Of a DNA stretch of 64,000 nucleotides, positions 19,502-28,317 are shown piece by piece. Under the pieces are notes generated by a model that was not told the DNA's origin, ran no database searches, and worked only from the letters and a program-made list of their open reading frames with translations. The position numbers were made by a program, and so were the translations under genes. Position 1 is the first letter of the stretch. Each line of letters starts with the position of its first letter. The stretch covers positions 2,200,001 through 2,264,000 of the forward strand of contig NZ_OY735139.1 in assembly GCF_963457605.1 (NCBI RefSeq), written 5' to 3'. Source of the DNA: an uncultured Gellertiella sp. Lineage in GTDB: Bacteria > Pseudomonadota > Alphaproteobacteria > Rhizobiales > Rhizobiaceae.

Positions 19502-20527
19502 TCAGTCCTCAGGGGTTTCGGTCACGCGGCGCACAAGGTCATATTTGATCTCGGTCACCTTCAGCGAACGATACCAGTCGATGAGATCGCCCCAGGGATC
19601 GTTGATTTTGGCCAGGCCAGAGATGAATGCAACGATGGTGCCGACTTCCGTCTTGCCGCTCAGGACGAAACAGGCCCCCGCCGCCAGAATGGCGGCATTG
19701 CCGAGCAGGACCATGCCATTCATCAGGAAGTTCATGCTGAACTTGATCTTGTACATCGACATGTTGATGGCGAAAATGGCGTGGATACGGCCATGCTGCC
19801 CGCCATCGCGGTCCCGCGCGCCGCCTTCGGCCACCAGCGCCTCGCTGATGGCCCGCATCACCCCGGTTCTGGCCGCCACCCGGCGGTTGATCGCCGCCTG
19901 CATCAGCTTGACGAAGACAATCTGCGGAATGAAGACGAAGGCGATGATCAGCGCCATCAGCGGCTGCAAATACAGGAGATAGCCGGTCACCGCGAGCAGG
20001 ATGCCGATCTGCAGCAAGGGCTGCGAGATGCTGTCGCCGACAAAGCCGCCAATCGGTTCGGCCTCCGCGACGATGACAGAGAGCTGTATTCCTTCGCCGA
20101 GGGCTTCGGATGGCTTGCCATCCAGCCGCTTGACCACGTCGAATATATGGATGCGCAACCAGCTGATCGCGGTCTCGCTGACCCAGTTGCGATAGAGGTT
20201 CAGGAACAGCTTCACCAGGCCTTCGCTGAGCCCCACGGCCGCATAGATCAGCGCCAGGACCACCACCCGATGGAAGGCCCCGCCTTCCGAGACGATGTTG
20301 ACGATCCGGCGCTGCAATTCGAGCGGTGCGGTTTCCAGCACAAACAGCAGGATCGACAGACCGGCGATGCCAAGCTGGTGCACATGGCTCACCTGCCAGA
20401 TGAAGCGGAACAGCGCCTTCGGCAGCCGGGGCGAGGGACGGGGGGTAAAGGGGGCAAACAGCATGGATTTGTCTTCTGCTTTCCGCCGCATCTGACGGGA
20501 TACCGGCTGCGGTTGCGGATGTCTCAC
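19502..20527 (-). CDS. ABC-exporter-type transmembrane domain protein without ATPase domain
   Basis: 341 aa from GTG 20527, whose bases overlap the cbpM stop (GTGA); ATG 20464 is an alternative start. About six hydrophobic segments span residues 50-330, with a loop pattern (RNWVSETAISWLRIHIFDVV, GQLSVIVAE-like coupling region, TEVGTIVAFISGLAKINDPW) like the membrane half of ABC exporters. The protein ends where the nucleotide-binding domain would begin, and no ATPase gene is nearby. It may need an ATPase encoded elsewhere or may work without one, as SbmA/BacA-like proteins do. Its coupling to a J-domain chaperone pair is unexplained. Confidence 0.8.
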   Translation of the reverse strand: MRHPQPQPVSRQMRRKAEDKSMLFAPFTPRPSPRLPKALFRFIWQVSHVHQLGIAGLSILLFVLETAPLELQRRIVNIVSEGGAFHRVVVLALIYAAVGLSEGLVKLFLNLYRNWVSETAISWLRIHIFDVVKRLDGKPSEALGEGIQLSVIVAEAEPIGGFVGDSISQPLLQIGILLAVTGYLLYLQPLMALIIAFVFIPQIVFVKLMQAAINRRVAARTGVMRAISEALVAEGGARDRDGGQHGRIHAIFAINMSMYKIKFSMNFLMNGMVLLGNAAILAAGACFVLSGKTEVGTIVAFISGLAKINDPWGDLIDWYRSLKVTEIKYDLVRRVTETPED

Positions 20528-20841
20528 TCCAGATCGATGATGGCACGGGCGGATCGGCGCTCCGGGCGCATCTCCCGCCCGTTCAGGCTGTCGAGCAGGG
20601 TCCCCATCCGGCTGCGCAGGCCATGCAACTGGTCAATCAGTTCCATGACAATGTCGATGCCCGCTTCGTTGACACCCATCTGGTCACGCAGGTCGAGGAT
20701 CAGCCGGGCGCGGGCAAGATCCGCGTCGGTAAATGCCGGTCTGTCGTCCAGCTGAAGCGGCACCAGCCAGCCCTCGGCGATAAAGCTTTCAAGCACGGTA
20801 AACTCGATCTGCAGATGCTGGCGGAATTCGAATTCGTCCAT
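20524..20841 (-). CDS. cbpM: Chaperone modulator CbpM
   Basis: 105 aa, the normal CbpM length. CbpM is a MerR-like winged-helix protein that binds the J domain of CbpA and blocks its co-chaperone and DNA-binding activity. Visible features are the N-terminal HTH-like part (FTVLESFIAEGWLVP), the helical stretch DADLARARLILDLRDQMGVN and a coiled helix (IDIVMELIDQLHGLRSRMG). It follows cbpA with a 3-bp gap and overlaps the next gene, so it is translated from the same mRNA. Confidence 0.9.
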   Translation of the reverse strand: MDEFEFRQHLQIEFTVLESFIAEGWLVPLQLDDRPAFTDADLARARLILDLRDQMGVNEAGIDIVMELIDQLHGLRSRMGTLLDSLNGREMRPERRSARAIIDLE

Positions 20842-20844
20842 GCT

Positions 20845-21762
20845 TCACACTCCCATGGTCCGGCGCGGGGCTTGCGCCTTTCCGGCCTGCCAGTCGCGTA
20901 CAAAGTCTGAAAGCGCGGCGTCTGCTTTCTCGGGCAGCAGGATTTTCAGCGTCAGAAACAGATCGCCGTGCGCGCCGTCGCGTTTTGGCGCACCCTTTCC
21001 CTTCAGCCTGAGCACCTTGCCGCTGTTGGAATGGGCAGGCAGCGTCACGTGCAGCGGGCCGGATGGGGTCGGGACGTCGATCTTGCCACCCAGCACGGCC
21101 TCCGAAATCGAGATCGGCAGCTCGAACCGGATGTCATCGCCATCAAGCCGAAAGAGAGGGTGGGGCCGCACCCGGATTTCGATCAGCGCATCGCCGGCTT
21201 CGCCGCCATTGAAACCGGCGTCGCCCTTGCCCCGCAACCGCAGGGTCTGCCCGTCGCGGGTGCCGGGTGGTATCCTGATGTCGAGAGGCGGGCCATCGGG
21301 CAGGCTGATGTCGCGGTGGATGCCGTTGAAAGCGTCGAGAAATTCGACCTCCATGGCAAAATGCCGGTCCTGGCCACGCGCTCTTGCCGTTCCGCCCGCT
21401 CCGGCGCGACGTGAAAAGAAGCTCGAGAATATATCGTCGCCGTCCCCGAAATCGGCATAGCCCCCGGCATTGGCATAGCGGTCCTTTTGTCCCGCCGTTC
21501 CGGCATAATCGCGATAATAGTGTTTTGGCGGCGCATCGGCTCCGGAAGCATCGATCTCGCCGCTGTCGAAGCGCTTGCGCTTGTCCTCATCAGACAGGAT
21601 GGCATAGGCGGAGGCGGCTGCCTTGAATTTCTCTTCCGATGCCGTGTTGCCCGGATTGAGATCGGGATGCAGCTTCTTGGCAAGCTTGCGATAGGCCGTC
21701 TGTATCTCCTTTTGCGTCGCGGTCCGCTTGACGCCGAGAATGTCGTAGGGATCGTCAGCCAT
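20845..21762 (-). CDS. cbpA: CbpA-type DnaJ-family co-chaperone
   Basis: 305 aa from ATG 21762, chosen because the J domain begins at once (ADDPYDILGVKRTATQKEIQ). The HPD motif that stimulates DnaK is in KLHPDLNPG near residue 34. A short Gly/Phe/Asp-rich linker follows, with no zinc finger, and residues about 115-290 form the two-barrel DnaJ C-terminal domain (RIPPGTRDGQTLRLRGKG; GGKIDVPTPSGP). This type B layout and the adjacent cbpM identify CbpA, a stress and stationary-phase co-chaperone that can also bind DNA. Confidence 0.93.
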   Translation of the reverse strand: MADDPYDILGVKRTATQKEIQTAYRKLAKKLHPDLNPGNTASEEKFKAAASAYAILSDEDKRKRFDSGEIDASGADAPPKHYYRDYAGTAGQKDRYANAGGYADFGDGDDIFSSFFSRRAGAGGTARARGQDRHFAMEVEFLDAFNGIHRDISLPDGPPLDIRIPPGTRDGQTLRLRGKGDAGFNGGEAGDALIEIRVRPHPLFRLDGDDIRFELPISISEAVLGGKIDVPTPSGPLHVTLPAHSNSGKVLRLKGKGAPKRDGAHGDLFLTLKILLPEKADAALSDFVRDWQAGKAQAPRRTMGV

Positions 21763-21920
21763 GAATATCTCCGCTGCGGGAATGCAAACCTTTTCAATCA
21801 GAGCATGTCGTTCTCGCAAAACTGCCGCGCGGCACCTGTGACAAGGTCTATGTGGTGCAGGGCGGCGTTTTGTCCACACGGCCAGACCCGTACCATGCTA
21901 TCCTCGCTTTCCCGAGCCTG

Positions 21921-21973
21921 CGCCTTGATCCCGATCAAGCTCGCCTTGATCCCGATCAAGCTCGCCTTGATCA
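21921..21973 (+). repeat. 21-bp tandem repeats carrying two perfect FNR/FixK-type boxes
   Basis: A 21-bp unit occurs twice exactly (21921-21941, 21942-21962) and a third time in part (21963-21973). Each full unit contains the palindrome TTGAT-CCCG-ATCAA (21925-21938 and 21946-21959), the exact consensus half sites and spacing of FNR/FixK anaeroboxes; the third has only the left half. They end about 42 bp (box 2) and 63 bp (box 1) before the ATG of the YbhN-like gene. Regulation by a CRP/FNR-family protein is inferred; the repeats could instead be a neutral duplication. Confidence 0.75.
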
Positions 21974-22000
21974 GGCCCCTCTCAACCGAGGACTGCGCAG

Positions 22001-23080
22001 ATGTCGAACCAGGCCAAACCGGATAGCCAACAGGACGATGCCCTGCACGCGACAGATCCCGCCGACGCCGCCTTCGAGCGTTCGACTGCACCGGAAACCG
22101 GAGAACCGCTGGGGCCGCTGCTGGGCTGGGGGATCGGCCTTCTGGCGCTGGCGGGTCTTGTCACTTTCCTGTTGCATTTCGGCGATTTCACCGTCTTCGT
22201 CAAAACGATCCGCGGTGCCGATCTGCGCTGGCTTCTGGCGGCCCTCGCCTGCCAGATCCTCACCTATCTCTGCGCCGCTGCCGTCTGGTCGAGAGTGCTG
22301 AAACACGCGGGTGCACCGATGAAACTGCGCAGCCTTCTCGGGCTGGCATTGGTGGAGCTGTTTGCCAATCAGGCGGTGCCGACAGGCGGGCTGAGCGGCA
22401 GCATCATGGTGGTGCGCGGTCTGGTCCGGCGGGGCATCGCCCCGGCCACGGCGGTAACCGCGCTGGTGGTGGCGGCACTCTCCTACTATGCCGCCTATCT
22501 GCTGGTGGCGCTCTCGGCCTTTTCGCTGTTGTGGAACATGGGCGATTTCAGCGATGCCTGGGCCTCCCTGCTGGTGATTTTCGCGGTCATCCTCGCCGTC
22601 ATTGCCGGTTCGGTCGTGCTGCTCATCCGCTCCCACGGCAATTTCATCCCGGACTGGGCCCGGCATTGGCATTTTGTCCAGCGCTTTGCCGATCTGCTTG
22701 CCGAGGTCAGGATGGATGTGCTCGGCGATGGCCGGCTTCTGGCGGAAACAATTGGCCTTCAGGCCGCGCTGTTCCTGATCGATTCCGCCACGCTCTGGTG
22801 CGCGGCACGGGCTGTCGGGCTTGCCGTCGAGCCGCAACAGGCCTTCATCGCCTTCCTGCTGGCGTCGGTGGTCACCACCATTTCGCCGATACCGATGGGG
22901 CTCGGAACCTTCGAGGGGACCAGTATCGGCATCCTGCATTTTTTCGGTGCCAGCGTGGAGTCAAGCCTCGCCGCGACCCTGTTGTTGCGTGGCTTCACCC
23001 TGTGGCTGCCGATGTTGCCGGGCCTGATCCTGATCCGCCGCGAATCCCGCCATCACCCGGCACGCGCCGTGCAGGCATGA
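22001..23080 (+). CDS. YbhN / lysylphosphatidylglycerol synthase-like membrane protein
   Basis: 359 aa. A polar N-terminus (1-38) is followed by about eight membrane segments. Motifs fit the UPF0104/YbhN flippase-like family: ANQAVPTGGLSGSIMVVRGL near residue 122 and SPIPMGLGTFEGTSIGIL near 298. It corresponds to the membrane half of MprF-like proteins without the aminoacyltransferase domain. Its substrate is unknown; a lipid or undecaprenyl-linked molecule is likely. GAGGA precedes the ATG by 8 bases. Upstream lie two perfect FNR/FixK-type boxes. Confidence 0.88.
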   Translation: MSNQAKPDSQQDDALHATDPADAAFERSTAPETGEPLGPLLGWGIGLLALAGLVTFLLHFGDFTVFVKTIRGADLRWLLAALACQILTYLCAAAVWSRVLKHAGAPMKLRSLLGLALVELFANQAVPTGGLSGSIMVVRGLVRRGIAPATAVTALVVAALSYYAAYLLVALSAFSLLWNMGDFSDAWASLLVIFAVILAVIAGSVVLLIRSHGNFIPDWARHWHFVQRFADLLAEVRMDVLGDGRLLAETIGLQAALFLIDSATLWCAARAVGLAVEPQQAFIAFLLASVVTTISPIPMGLGTFEGTSIGILHFFGASVESSLAATLLLRGFTLWLPMLPGLILIRRESRHHPARAVQA

Positions 23081-23092
23081 GTGACCTGACCC

Positions 23093-24262
23093 TCAGAGCC
23101 TGATCCATGCGCCATTGCGCCTCGACGAGGCGATGCAGGCCTCGACGAAGGCAACGCCCTTCACCCCGTCGGCGACGGTCGGGTAGAGGACGGAGGGGTC
23201 GACGGGCACACCCTTTCGCCTTGCCTGGATGGCGCGGGCGGCTTCCGAGTAGATCGTCGCAAAACCCTCGAGATAACCTTCCGGGTGGCCGGGTGGCACG
23301 CGGCTGACGCGACCGGCGGATGCATTCGATCCCGCCCCGCCACGGGTGATCAGCTGTTTCGGCTTGCCGAGCGCCGTGAACCACAGGTAGTTCGGGTCCT
23401 CCTGGCTCCATTCGAGCCCGGCCCTGGTGCCATAGACCCGGACCTTGAGGCCATTTTCCTTGCCCGATGCCACCTGGCTGCACCAGAGCAGGCCCTTCGC
23501 CCCGCCCCTGAAGCGCAACATTACATGGGCATTGTCATCCAGCCTGCGACCGGGCACGAAAACATGGACATCGGCTGCAAGCTCCTCCAGTTCCAGCCCG
23601 GAGACAAAGCAGCCGAGATTATAGGCATGGGTGCCGATATCGCCGGTCGAGCCGCCCGCACCCGATTGTTTCGGGTCGGTCCGCCAGGCGGCCTGCTTCT
23701 GGCCGGTCTGCTCCAGGGGTTCGGCGAGCCAGTCCTGGGCATATTCCATCTGCACCAGCCGGATATCGCCAAGCTCGCCGCTCGCCACCATCTCGCGCGC
23801 CTGCCGAATCATCGGGTAGCCGGTATAGTTGTGGGTCAGGATGAACAGCGCATCGGACTGCCCGGCCGCCTTCAGCAGCTTCTTCGCATCCGCCATGTTC
23901 GAGGTCAGCGGCTTGTCGCAGATCACGTGGATGCCGCGCTTGAGGAATTCCCGTGCCGCCGGATAATGCATGTGGTTGGGTGTGACGATGGCCACCGCCT
24001 CGATGCCGTCCTTCAGCCGTGCCTCGCGGATCGCCATAGATGTGAAATCGTCATAGGTGCGGGCGGGATCAAGCCCGAGTTCGGCGCCCGACTGGCGGGC
24101 CTTTTCCGGTGTCGAGGACAGGGCACCTGCAACCAGCTCATAGTGATCGTCGATCCGCGCCGCGATACGATGCACCGCGCCGATAAAGGCCCCGGAGCCA
24201 CCGCCCACCATGCCAAGGCGAATCCGCGATTCCCGCTTTTCTGCCGTTCCTTCTATAGCCAT
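23093..24262 (-). CDS. Gfo/Idh/MocA-family oxidoreductase
   Basis: 389 aa from ATG 24262 with GGAG 7 bases upstream; an in-frame GTG at 24274 is an alternative. The N-terminal Rossmann motif is GMVGGGSGAFIGAVHR, the cofactor/catalytic Lys motif reads CDKPLTSN (EKP variant), and the substrate region contains THNYTGYP and GDIGTHAYNLG with the catalytic His. Such enzymes oxidise sugars or inositols with NAD(P). It follows a TIM-barrel isomerase-like gene by 20 bp. Pairs of this kind act in inositol-like and 3-keto-glycoside routes; the substrate here is not evident. Confidence 0.9.
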   Translation of the reverse strand: MAIEGTAEKRESRIRLGMVGGGSGAFIGAVHRIAARIDDHYELVAGALSSTPEKARQSGAELGLDPARTYDDFTSMAIREARLKDGIEAVAIVTPNHMHYPAAREFLKRGIHVICDKPLTSNMADAKKLLKAAGQSDALFILTHNYTGYPMIRQAREMVASGELGDIRLVQMEYAQDWLAEPLEQTGQKQAAWRTDPKQSGAGGSTGDIGTHAYNLGCFVSGLELEELAADVHVFVPGRRLDDNAHVMLRFRGGAKGLLWCSQVASGKENGLKVRVYGTRAGLEWSQEDPNYLWFTALGKPKQLITRGGAGSNASAGRVSRVPPGHPEGYLEGFATIYSEAARAIQARRKGVPVDPSVLYPTVADGVKGVAFVEACIASSRRNGAWIRL

Positions 24263-24282
24263 TGTCTTCTCCACATACTCTG

Positions 24283-25335
24283 TCAGATACCCAGCATGCG
24301 CCGGTTGGAAACCTCGTCCGTGCCGCCACCGGCAAAATCGTCAAACGCCTTTTCGGTCACCTTTATGATGTGATTGCGGACGAATGCCGCGCCTTTGCGG
24401 GCTCCATCTTCGGGATGCTTGAGGCAGCATTCCCATTCCACCACCGCCCAGCCTTGAAAATCATGCTGGGTGAGCCTCGAAAAGATAGAGCCGAAATCCA
24501 CCTGTCCATCCCCTGGCGAACGGAAACGCCCGGCGCGGTTCACCCAGGACTGGAAGCCGCCATAGACGCCCTGCCGTCCCGTCGGGTTGAATTCCGCGTC
24601 CTTGACGTGAAACATCTTGATCCGTTCGTGGTAGATATCGATGTGATCGAGATAGTCGAGGCACTGCAGGACATAATGCGAGGGATCGTAGAGCATGTTG
24701 GCGCGGCGGTGATTGCCGACCCGCTCCAGAAACATCTCGAAGGTCACGCCATCATGCAGGTCTTCGCCGGGATGGATTTCATAGGCGATATCGACGCCGA
24801 CGCTTTCGGCATGGTCGAGGATCGGTCGCCAGCGGCGGGCAAGCTCGTCAAAGCCGGTTTCCACCAGTCCTGCCGGGCGCTGCGGCCAGGGATAGAGATA
24901 GGGCCAGCAGAGCGCCCCGGAAAAGGACGCCATGGCGTCAAGCCCGAGGTGTCGCGACGCCGTCAGGCAAAGCTTGACCTGCTCCACCGCCCATTCCTGG
25001 CGCGCCCGGGGATTGCCCCGCACCCCGGGCGCTGCAAAACCGTCGAAGGCGTCGTCATAGGCCGGGTGAACCGCGACCAGCTGGCCTTGCAGATGGGTCG
25101 AGAGTTCGGTCACCTCGACGCCATTGGCCCGCGCAATGCCTGCAAATTCGTCGCAATAGTCTTTCGAAGTCGCCGCCTTCCCAAGGTCGATCAGCCGTGC
25201 GTCCCAGCTTGGCACCTGCACGCCGAAATAGCCGCACTCGGCGGCCCAGCGGGTAATGCCGTCCCACGAATTGAACGGCGCGGCGTCGCCCGCAAATTGC
25301 GCCAGAAACAGTGCCGGTCCCCTGATCGTCTTCAT
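24283..25335 (-). CDS. Sugar isomerase/epimerase-like TIM-barrel protein
   Basis: 350 aa of the xylose-isomerase-like/AP-endonuclease-2 fold. Likely metal ligands appear in order: Glu in YEIHPGEDLHDG, Asp and His in MLYDPSHYVLQ, His in MFHVKDAEF and Glu in AVVEWECCLKHPEDG. The last stretch is typical of the subgroup found beside Gfo/Idh/MocA dehydrogenases. It probably isomerises, epimerises or dehydrates a keto-sugar or inositol intermediate formed by its partner. It is the first gene of the two-gene unit; no transporter or regulator is adjacent. Confidence 0.88.
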   Translation of the reverse strand: MKTIRGPALFLAQFAGDAAPFNSWDGITRWAAECGYFGVQVPSWDARLIDLGKAATSKDYCDEFAGIARANGVEVTELSTHLQGQLVAVHPAYDDAFDGFAAPGVRGNPRARQEWAVEQVKLCLTASRHLGLDAMASFSGALCWPYLYPWPQRPAGLVETGFDELARRWRPILDHAESVGVDIAYEIHPGEDLHDGVTFEMFLERVGNHRRANMLYDPSHYVLQCLDYLDHIDIYHERIKMFHVKDAEFNPTGRQGVYGGFQSWVNRAGRFRSPGDGQVDFGSIFSRLTQHDFQGWAVVEWECCLKHPEDGARKGAAFVRNHIIKVTEKAFDDFAGGGTDEVSNRRMLGI

Positions 25336-25633
25336 GCCATGCCTCCCTTTGGCAAATCGATGGAGGGACGCGCCCGCCCCGTTTTCTAATTGTCGGGATC
25401 ATGCTGACCCGGACAAACCCCTGAGGCATTCGGGACGTCGCATTCAGAAGCCCGTGTGCCGCGAACAGGAACCTGATCGCAAACCATGCCCGCCGTCAAC
25501 CAGATGGTTGTGAAATCCGGTGCCGAATACGGCAGGGCTGCCTGTTGCGCCCGCCGGGGGCGGGATATTCGTGTGATCTCCTCCATGCGCGCGACCACTG
25601 GTCAGCGCCGGAAAAGCGACTATCTTGCCAGTC

Positions 25634-26641
25634 ATGAAAGCTGAAGCACTGCTTTTTCCGACGCCGGACGGGCTCTATTGCCCTGCGGGCGATTTCCATG
25701 TGGATCCCGTGAGACCTGTTGCCCGGGCGCTGATTACGCATGGCCATTCCGACCACGCCCGCTCCGGCCACGGGGCCGTGCTCGCGTCACGCGAAACGCT
25801 CGACATCATGCGCATCCGGATGGGGGAGGGTCATTGCCGGACCGAAGACATTGCGGCGATCGGTAGCCGGATTCACATCAATGGCGTCGGCGTCGAATTT
25901 CATCCGGCGGGGCATGTGCTCGGCTCCTGCCAGATCCTCGTGGAACACGGGGGCACCCGCATCGTTGTCTCCGGCGACTACAAGCGCAGCCTTGATCCCA
26001 CCTGCGCGCCGTTTGCGCCCGCGGCCTGCGATGTCTTCATCACCGAGGCGACCTTCGGCCTGCCGGTCTTCCATCATCCCGATCCGCTCACCGAAACCGG
26101 CAAGCTGCTGTCCTCCCTTGCCCAGTTTCCCGAGCGCACCCATTTCGTCGGGGCCTATGCACTCGGCAAGGCCCAGCGGGTGATCGCGCTGCTGCGGGCT
26201 TCAGGATACGACAAGGTGATCTACCTGCATGGCGCACTCGTCCGGCTCTGTGACTATTATCGCAGCGAAGGGATAGATCTCGGCGACCTGAAGGTGGCGG
26301 TCGAGGAGCCGGAAGCAGATTTTCGCGGTGCCGTGGTGATCGGGCCGCCCTCTGCCTTTTCAGGCGTCTGGATGCGCCGGTTTGCCGATCCGCTGCCAGC
26401 CTTTGCCTCCGGCTGGATGATGGTGCGCCAGCGGGCCCGTCAGCGCGGCGTCGAATTGCCGCTGGTGATCTCGGATCATTGCGACTGGCCGGAATTGCTT
26501 TCCACCATCCGCGAGATCGCCCCATCGGAAGTCTGGGTGACGCACGGGCGCGAGGAGGCGCTGGTGCGCTGGTGTGCGCTTCAGGGCATTGCGGCCAAGC
26601 CGCTGCATCTCGTCGGTTATGAAGAGGAGGAAGAGACATGA
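25634..26641 (+). CDS. Ligase-associated DNA exonuclease (metallo-beta-lactamase fold)
   Basis: 335 aa from ATG 25634. The metal motif HGHSDHARSGH near residue 37 is the HxHxDH signature; FHPAGHVLGSCQ, VVSGDYKR and SDHCDWPELL continue the beta-CASP-like pattern seen in SNM1/CPSF-type nucleases. This family is encoded directly before an ATP-dependent DNA ligase in many bacteria and trims DNA ends for joining. Here too its stop overlaps the ligase start in ATGA, so the two are coupled. The roughly 300 bp upstream (25336-25633) hold the divergent promoters and no gene. Confidence 0.92.
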   Translation: MKAEALLFPTPDGLYCPAGDFHVDPVRPVARALITHGHSDHARSGHGAVLASRETLDIMRIRMGEGHCRTEDIAAIGSRIHINGVGVEFHPAGHVLGSCQILVEHGGTRIVVSGDYKRSLDPTCAPFAPAACDVFITEATFGLPVFHHPDPLTETGKLLSSLAQFPERTHFVGAYALGKAQRVIALLRASGYDKVIYLHGALVRLCDYYRSEGIDLGDLKVAVEEPEADFRGAVVIGPPSAFSGVWMRRFADPLPAFASGWMMVRQRARQRGVELPLVISDHCDWPELLSTIREIAPSEVWVTHGREEALVRWCALQGIAAKPLHLVGYEEEEET

Positions 26642-28251
26642 AAGCCTTTTCCGCCCTTCTCGACCGGGTCGTCCTGACACCCGGGCGCAATGCCAAGCGG
26701 AAGCTGTTAGCCGACTATTTTCGCGACGTGCCTGATCCCGACCGCGGCTATGCCCTGGCCGCCATCGCGGGAACCCTCGACGTTGCCAATGTGAAGCCGA
26801 AGCTCTTGCGCGAGCTGGTGATGGAGAGGATCGATGAACAGCTGTTTCGCTATTCCTACGACTATGTCGGGGATCTTGCCGAAACGATTGCGCTGATCTG
26901 GGACAATGAGCGCGACCCGGCTGCGCGCCTGCACGAACCCCGGCTTTCGGAGGTGATCGAAAGCCTCAACCATGCCGGCAAAACCACAGTCAGGGGGCTG
27001 GTGCGCGACAGGCTGGATGCGCTCGATTCGTCCGGCCGCTATGCGTTTCTCAAGCTTGCAACCGGCTCGTTTCGCATGGGCGTTTCCGCCCGGCTTGCGA
27101 TGCAGGCCCTGGCGGAACTCGGAGACAGGGATGCGACCGAAATCGAGGCGATCTGGCATGGTCTGAAGCCGCCCTATGAACCGCTGTTCGCCTGGATCGA
27201 GGGACGGGCCGACCGTCCGGTGCTGACCAGCCCGGTCATCTTCCATCCTGTCATGCTTGCCAATCCGGTGCAGGATGGCGATCTTGCAGGGCTTGACCCG
27301 CGCGACTATGCCGCCGAGTGGAAATGGGACGGCATCCGCATCCAGCTCACCTGCCGGAATGGGCTGAACAGGATTTTTTCGCGCAGCGGCGAGGATATTT
27401 CCGCGAGTTTCCCGGATATTCTGCTGGCGATTACCTTCGAAGGCACTGTGGACGGCGAGCTGCTTGTCGGCGGCTCCTTTCACGGCAACGGCGCTGCGCG
27501 ACCGTTTTCGGATTTGCAGCAGCGGCTGAACCGCAAGGCCGTGACGGCACGGACCCTGGAGGAATTTCCGGCCTTCGTGCGGAGCTACGATTTGCTGTTC
27601 AGGGGCAATGAGGATATCCGCGCGATGCCGTTTCTGGAACGGCGGGAAGCGCTGAAATCCGTGCTTTCCGGGGCGGATCCGCTCCGTTTCGACCTGTCGC
27701 CGCTTGTGGAATTCGCCAGCTGGGAAGAGCTTGATCACCTGCGGAAAGCGCCGCCCGATCCGGTCATCGAAGGCGTGATGCTGAAACGGCTCGACAGCGC
27801 CTATCAGGCAGGACGCTACAAGGGGCCGTGGTTCAAGTGGAAGCGCGATCCCCACACGGTCGATGCGGTGCTGATCTACGCCCAGCGCGGTCACGGCAAA
27901 CGGTCGAGCTTCTATTCGGATTTCACCTTCGGTGTGTGGACGAACGGGCCGGACGGCGAACATCTCGTTCCCGTCGGCAAGGCCTATTTCGGCTTTACCG
28001 ATGCGGAACTGCAGGTGCTCGACCGGTTCGTGCGCAACAACACCATTGACCGCTTCGGCCCGGTGAGGGTGCTGAAGGCGACGAAAGAGGATGGTTTCGT
28101 GGTGGAAGTGGCTTTCGAAGGGCTGAACCGCTCGAACCGGCACAAGTCCGGCGTGGCGATGCGCTTTCCGCGCATAGTCCGCCTGCGTACCGACAAACTG
28201 CCTGCGGATGCCGACCGGCTGGAGACCCTCAAGGCGATGATTGACGGATAA
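26638..28251 (+). CDS. ATP-dependent DNA ligase (bacterial LIG cassette type)
   Basis: 537 aa. The N-terminal helical DNA-binding domain (about 1-200) is followed by the nucleotidyltransferase core with the adenylated Lys in EWKWDGIRIQ near residue 228, motif III (VDGELLVG), motif IV (VIEGVMLKR) and motif V (WFKWKRDP), then an OB-fold domain. It has no polymerase or phosphoesterase domain, so it is not LigD. It seals nicks using ATP, probably together with the coupled exonuclease. In known four-gene cassettes a helicase (Lhr-Core) and a metallophosphoesterase nuclease follow; neither is present here. Confidence 0.95.
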   Translation: MKAFSALLDRVVLTPGRNAKRKLLADYFRDVPDPDRGYALAAIAGTLDVANVKPKLLRELVMERIDEQLFRYSYDYVGDLAETIALIWDNERDPAARLHEPRLSEVIESLNHAGKTTVRGLVRDRLDALDSSGRYAFLKLATGSFRMGVSARLAMQALAELGDRDATEIEAIWHGLKPPYEPLFAWIEGRADRPVLTSPVIFHPVMLANPVQDGDLAGLDPRDYAAEWKWDGIRIQLTCRNGLNRIFSRSGEDISASFPDILLAITFEGTVDGELLVGGSFHGNGAARPFSDLQQRLNRKAVTARTLEEFPAFVRSYDLLFRGNEDIRAMPFLERREALKSVLSGADPLRFDLSPLVEFASWEELDHLRKAPPDPVIEGVMLKRLDSAYQAGRYKGPWFKWKRDPHTVDAVLIYAQRGHGKRSSFYSDFTFGVWTNGPDGEHLVPVGKAYFGFTDAELQVLDRFVRNNTIDRFGPVRVLKATKEDGFVVEVAFEGLNRSNRHKSGVAMRFPRIVRLRTDKLPADADRLETLKAMIDG

Positions 28252-28317
28252 TCCTGGCCAGATCATCCCGATACCCGCAACACCTCGTCCCACGGGAGAT
28301 CAGCCGCACCCGTCCCC

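Noticed and set aside
21852-22301. A 149-aa frame with repeated Leu-Asp-Pro-Asp-Gln-Ala-Arg heptads
   Set aside because: The heptads come from the 21-bp DNA repeat (a multiple of three); the frame overlaps the YbhN-like gene and has no good ribosome site.
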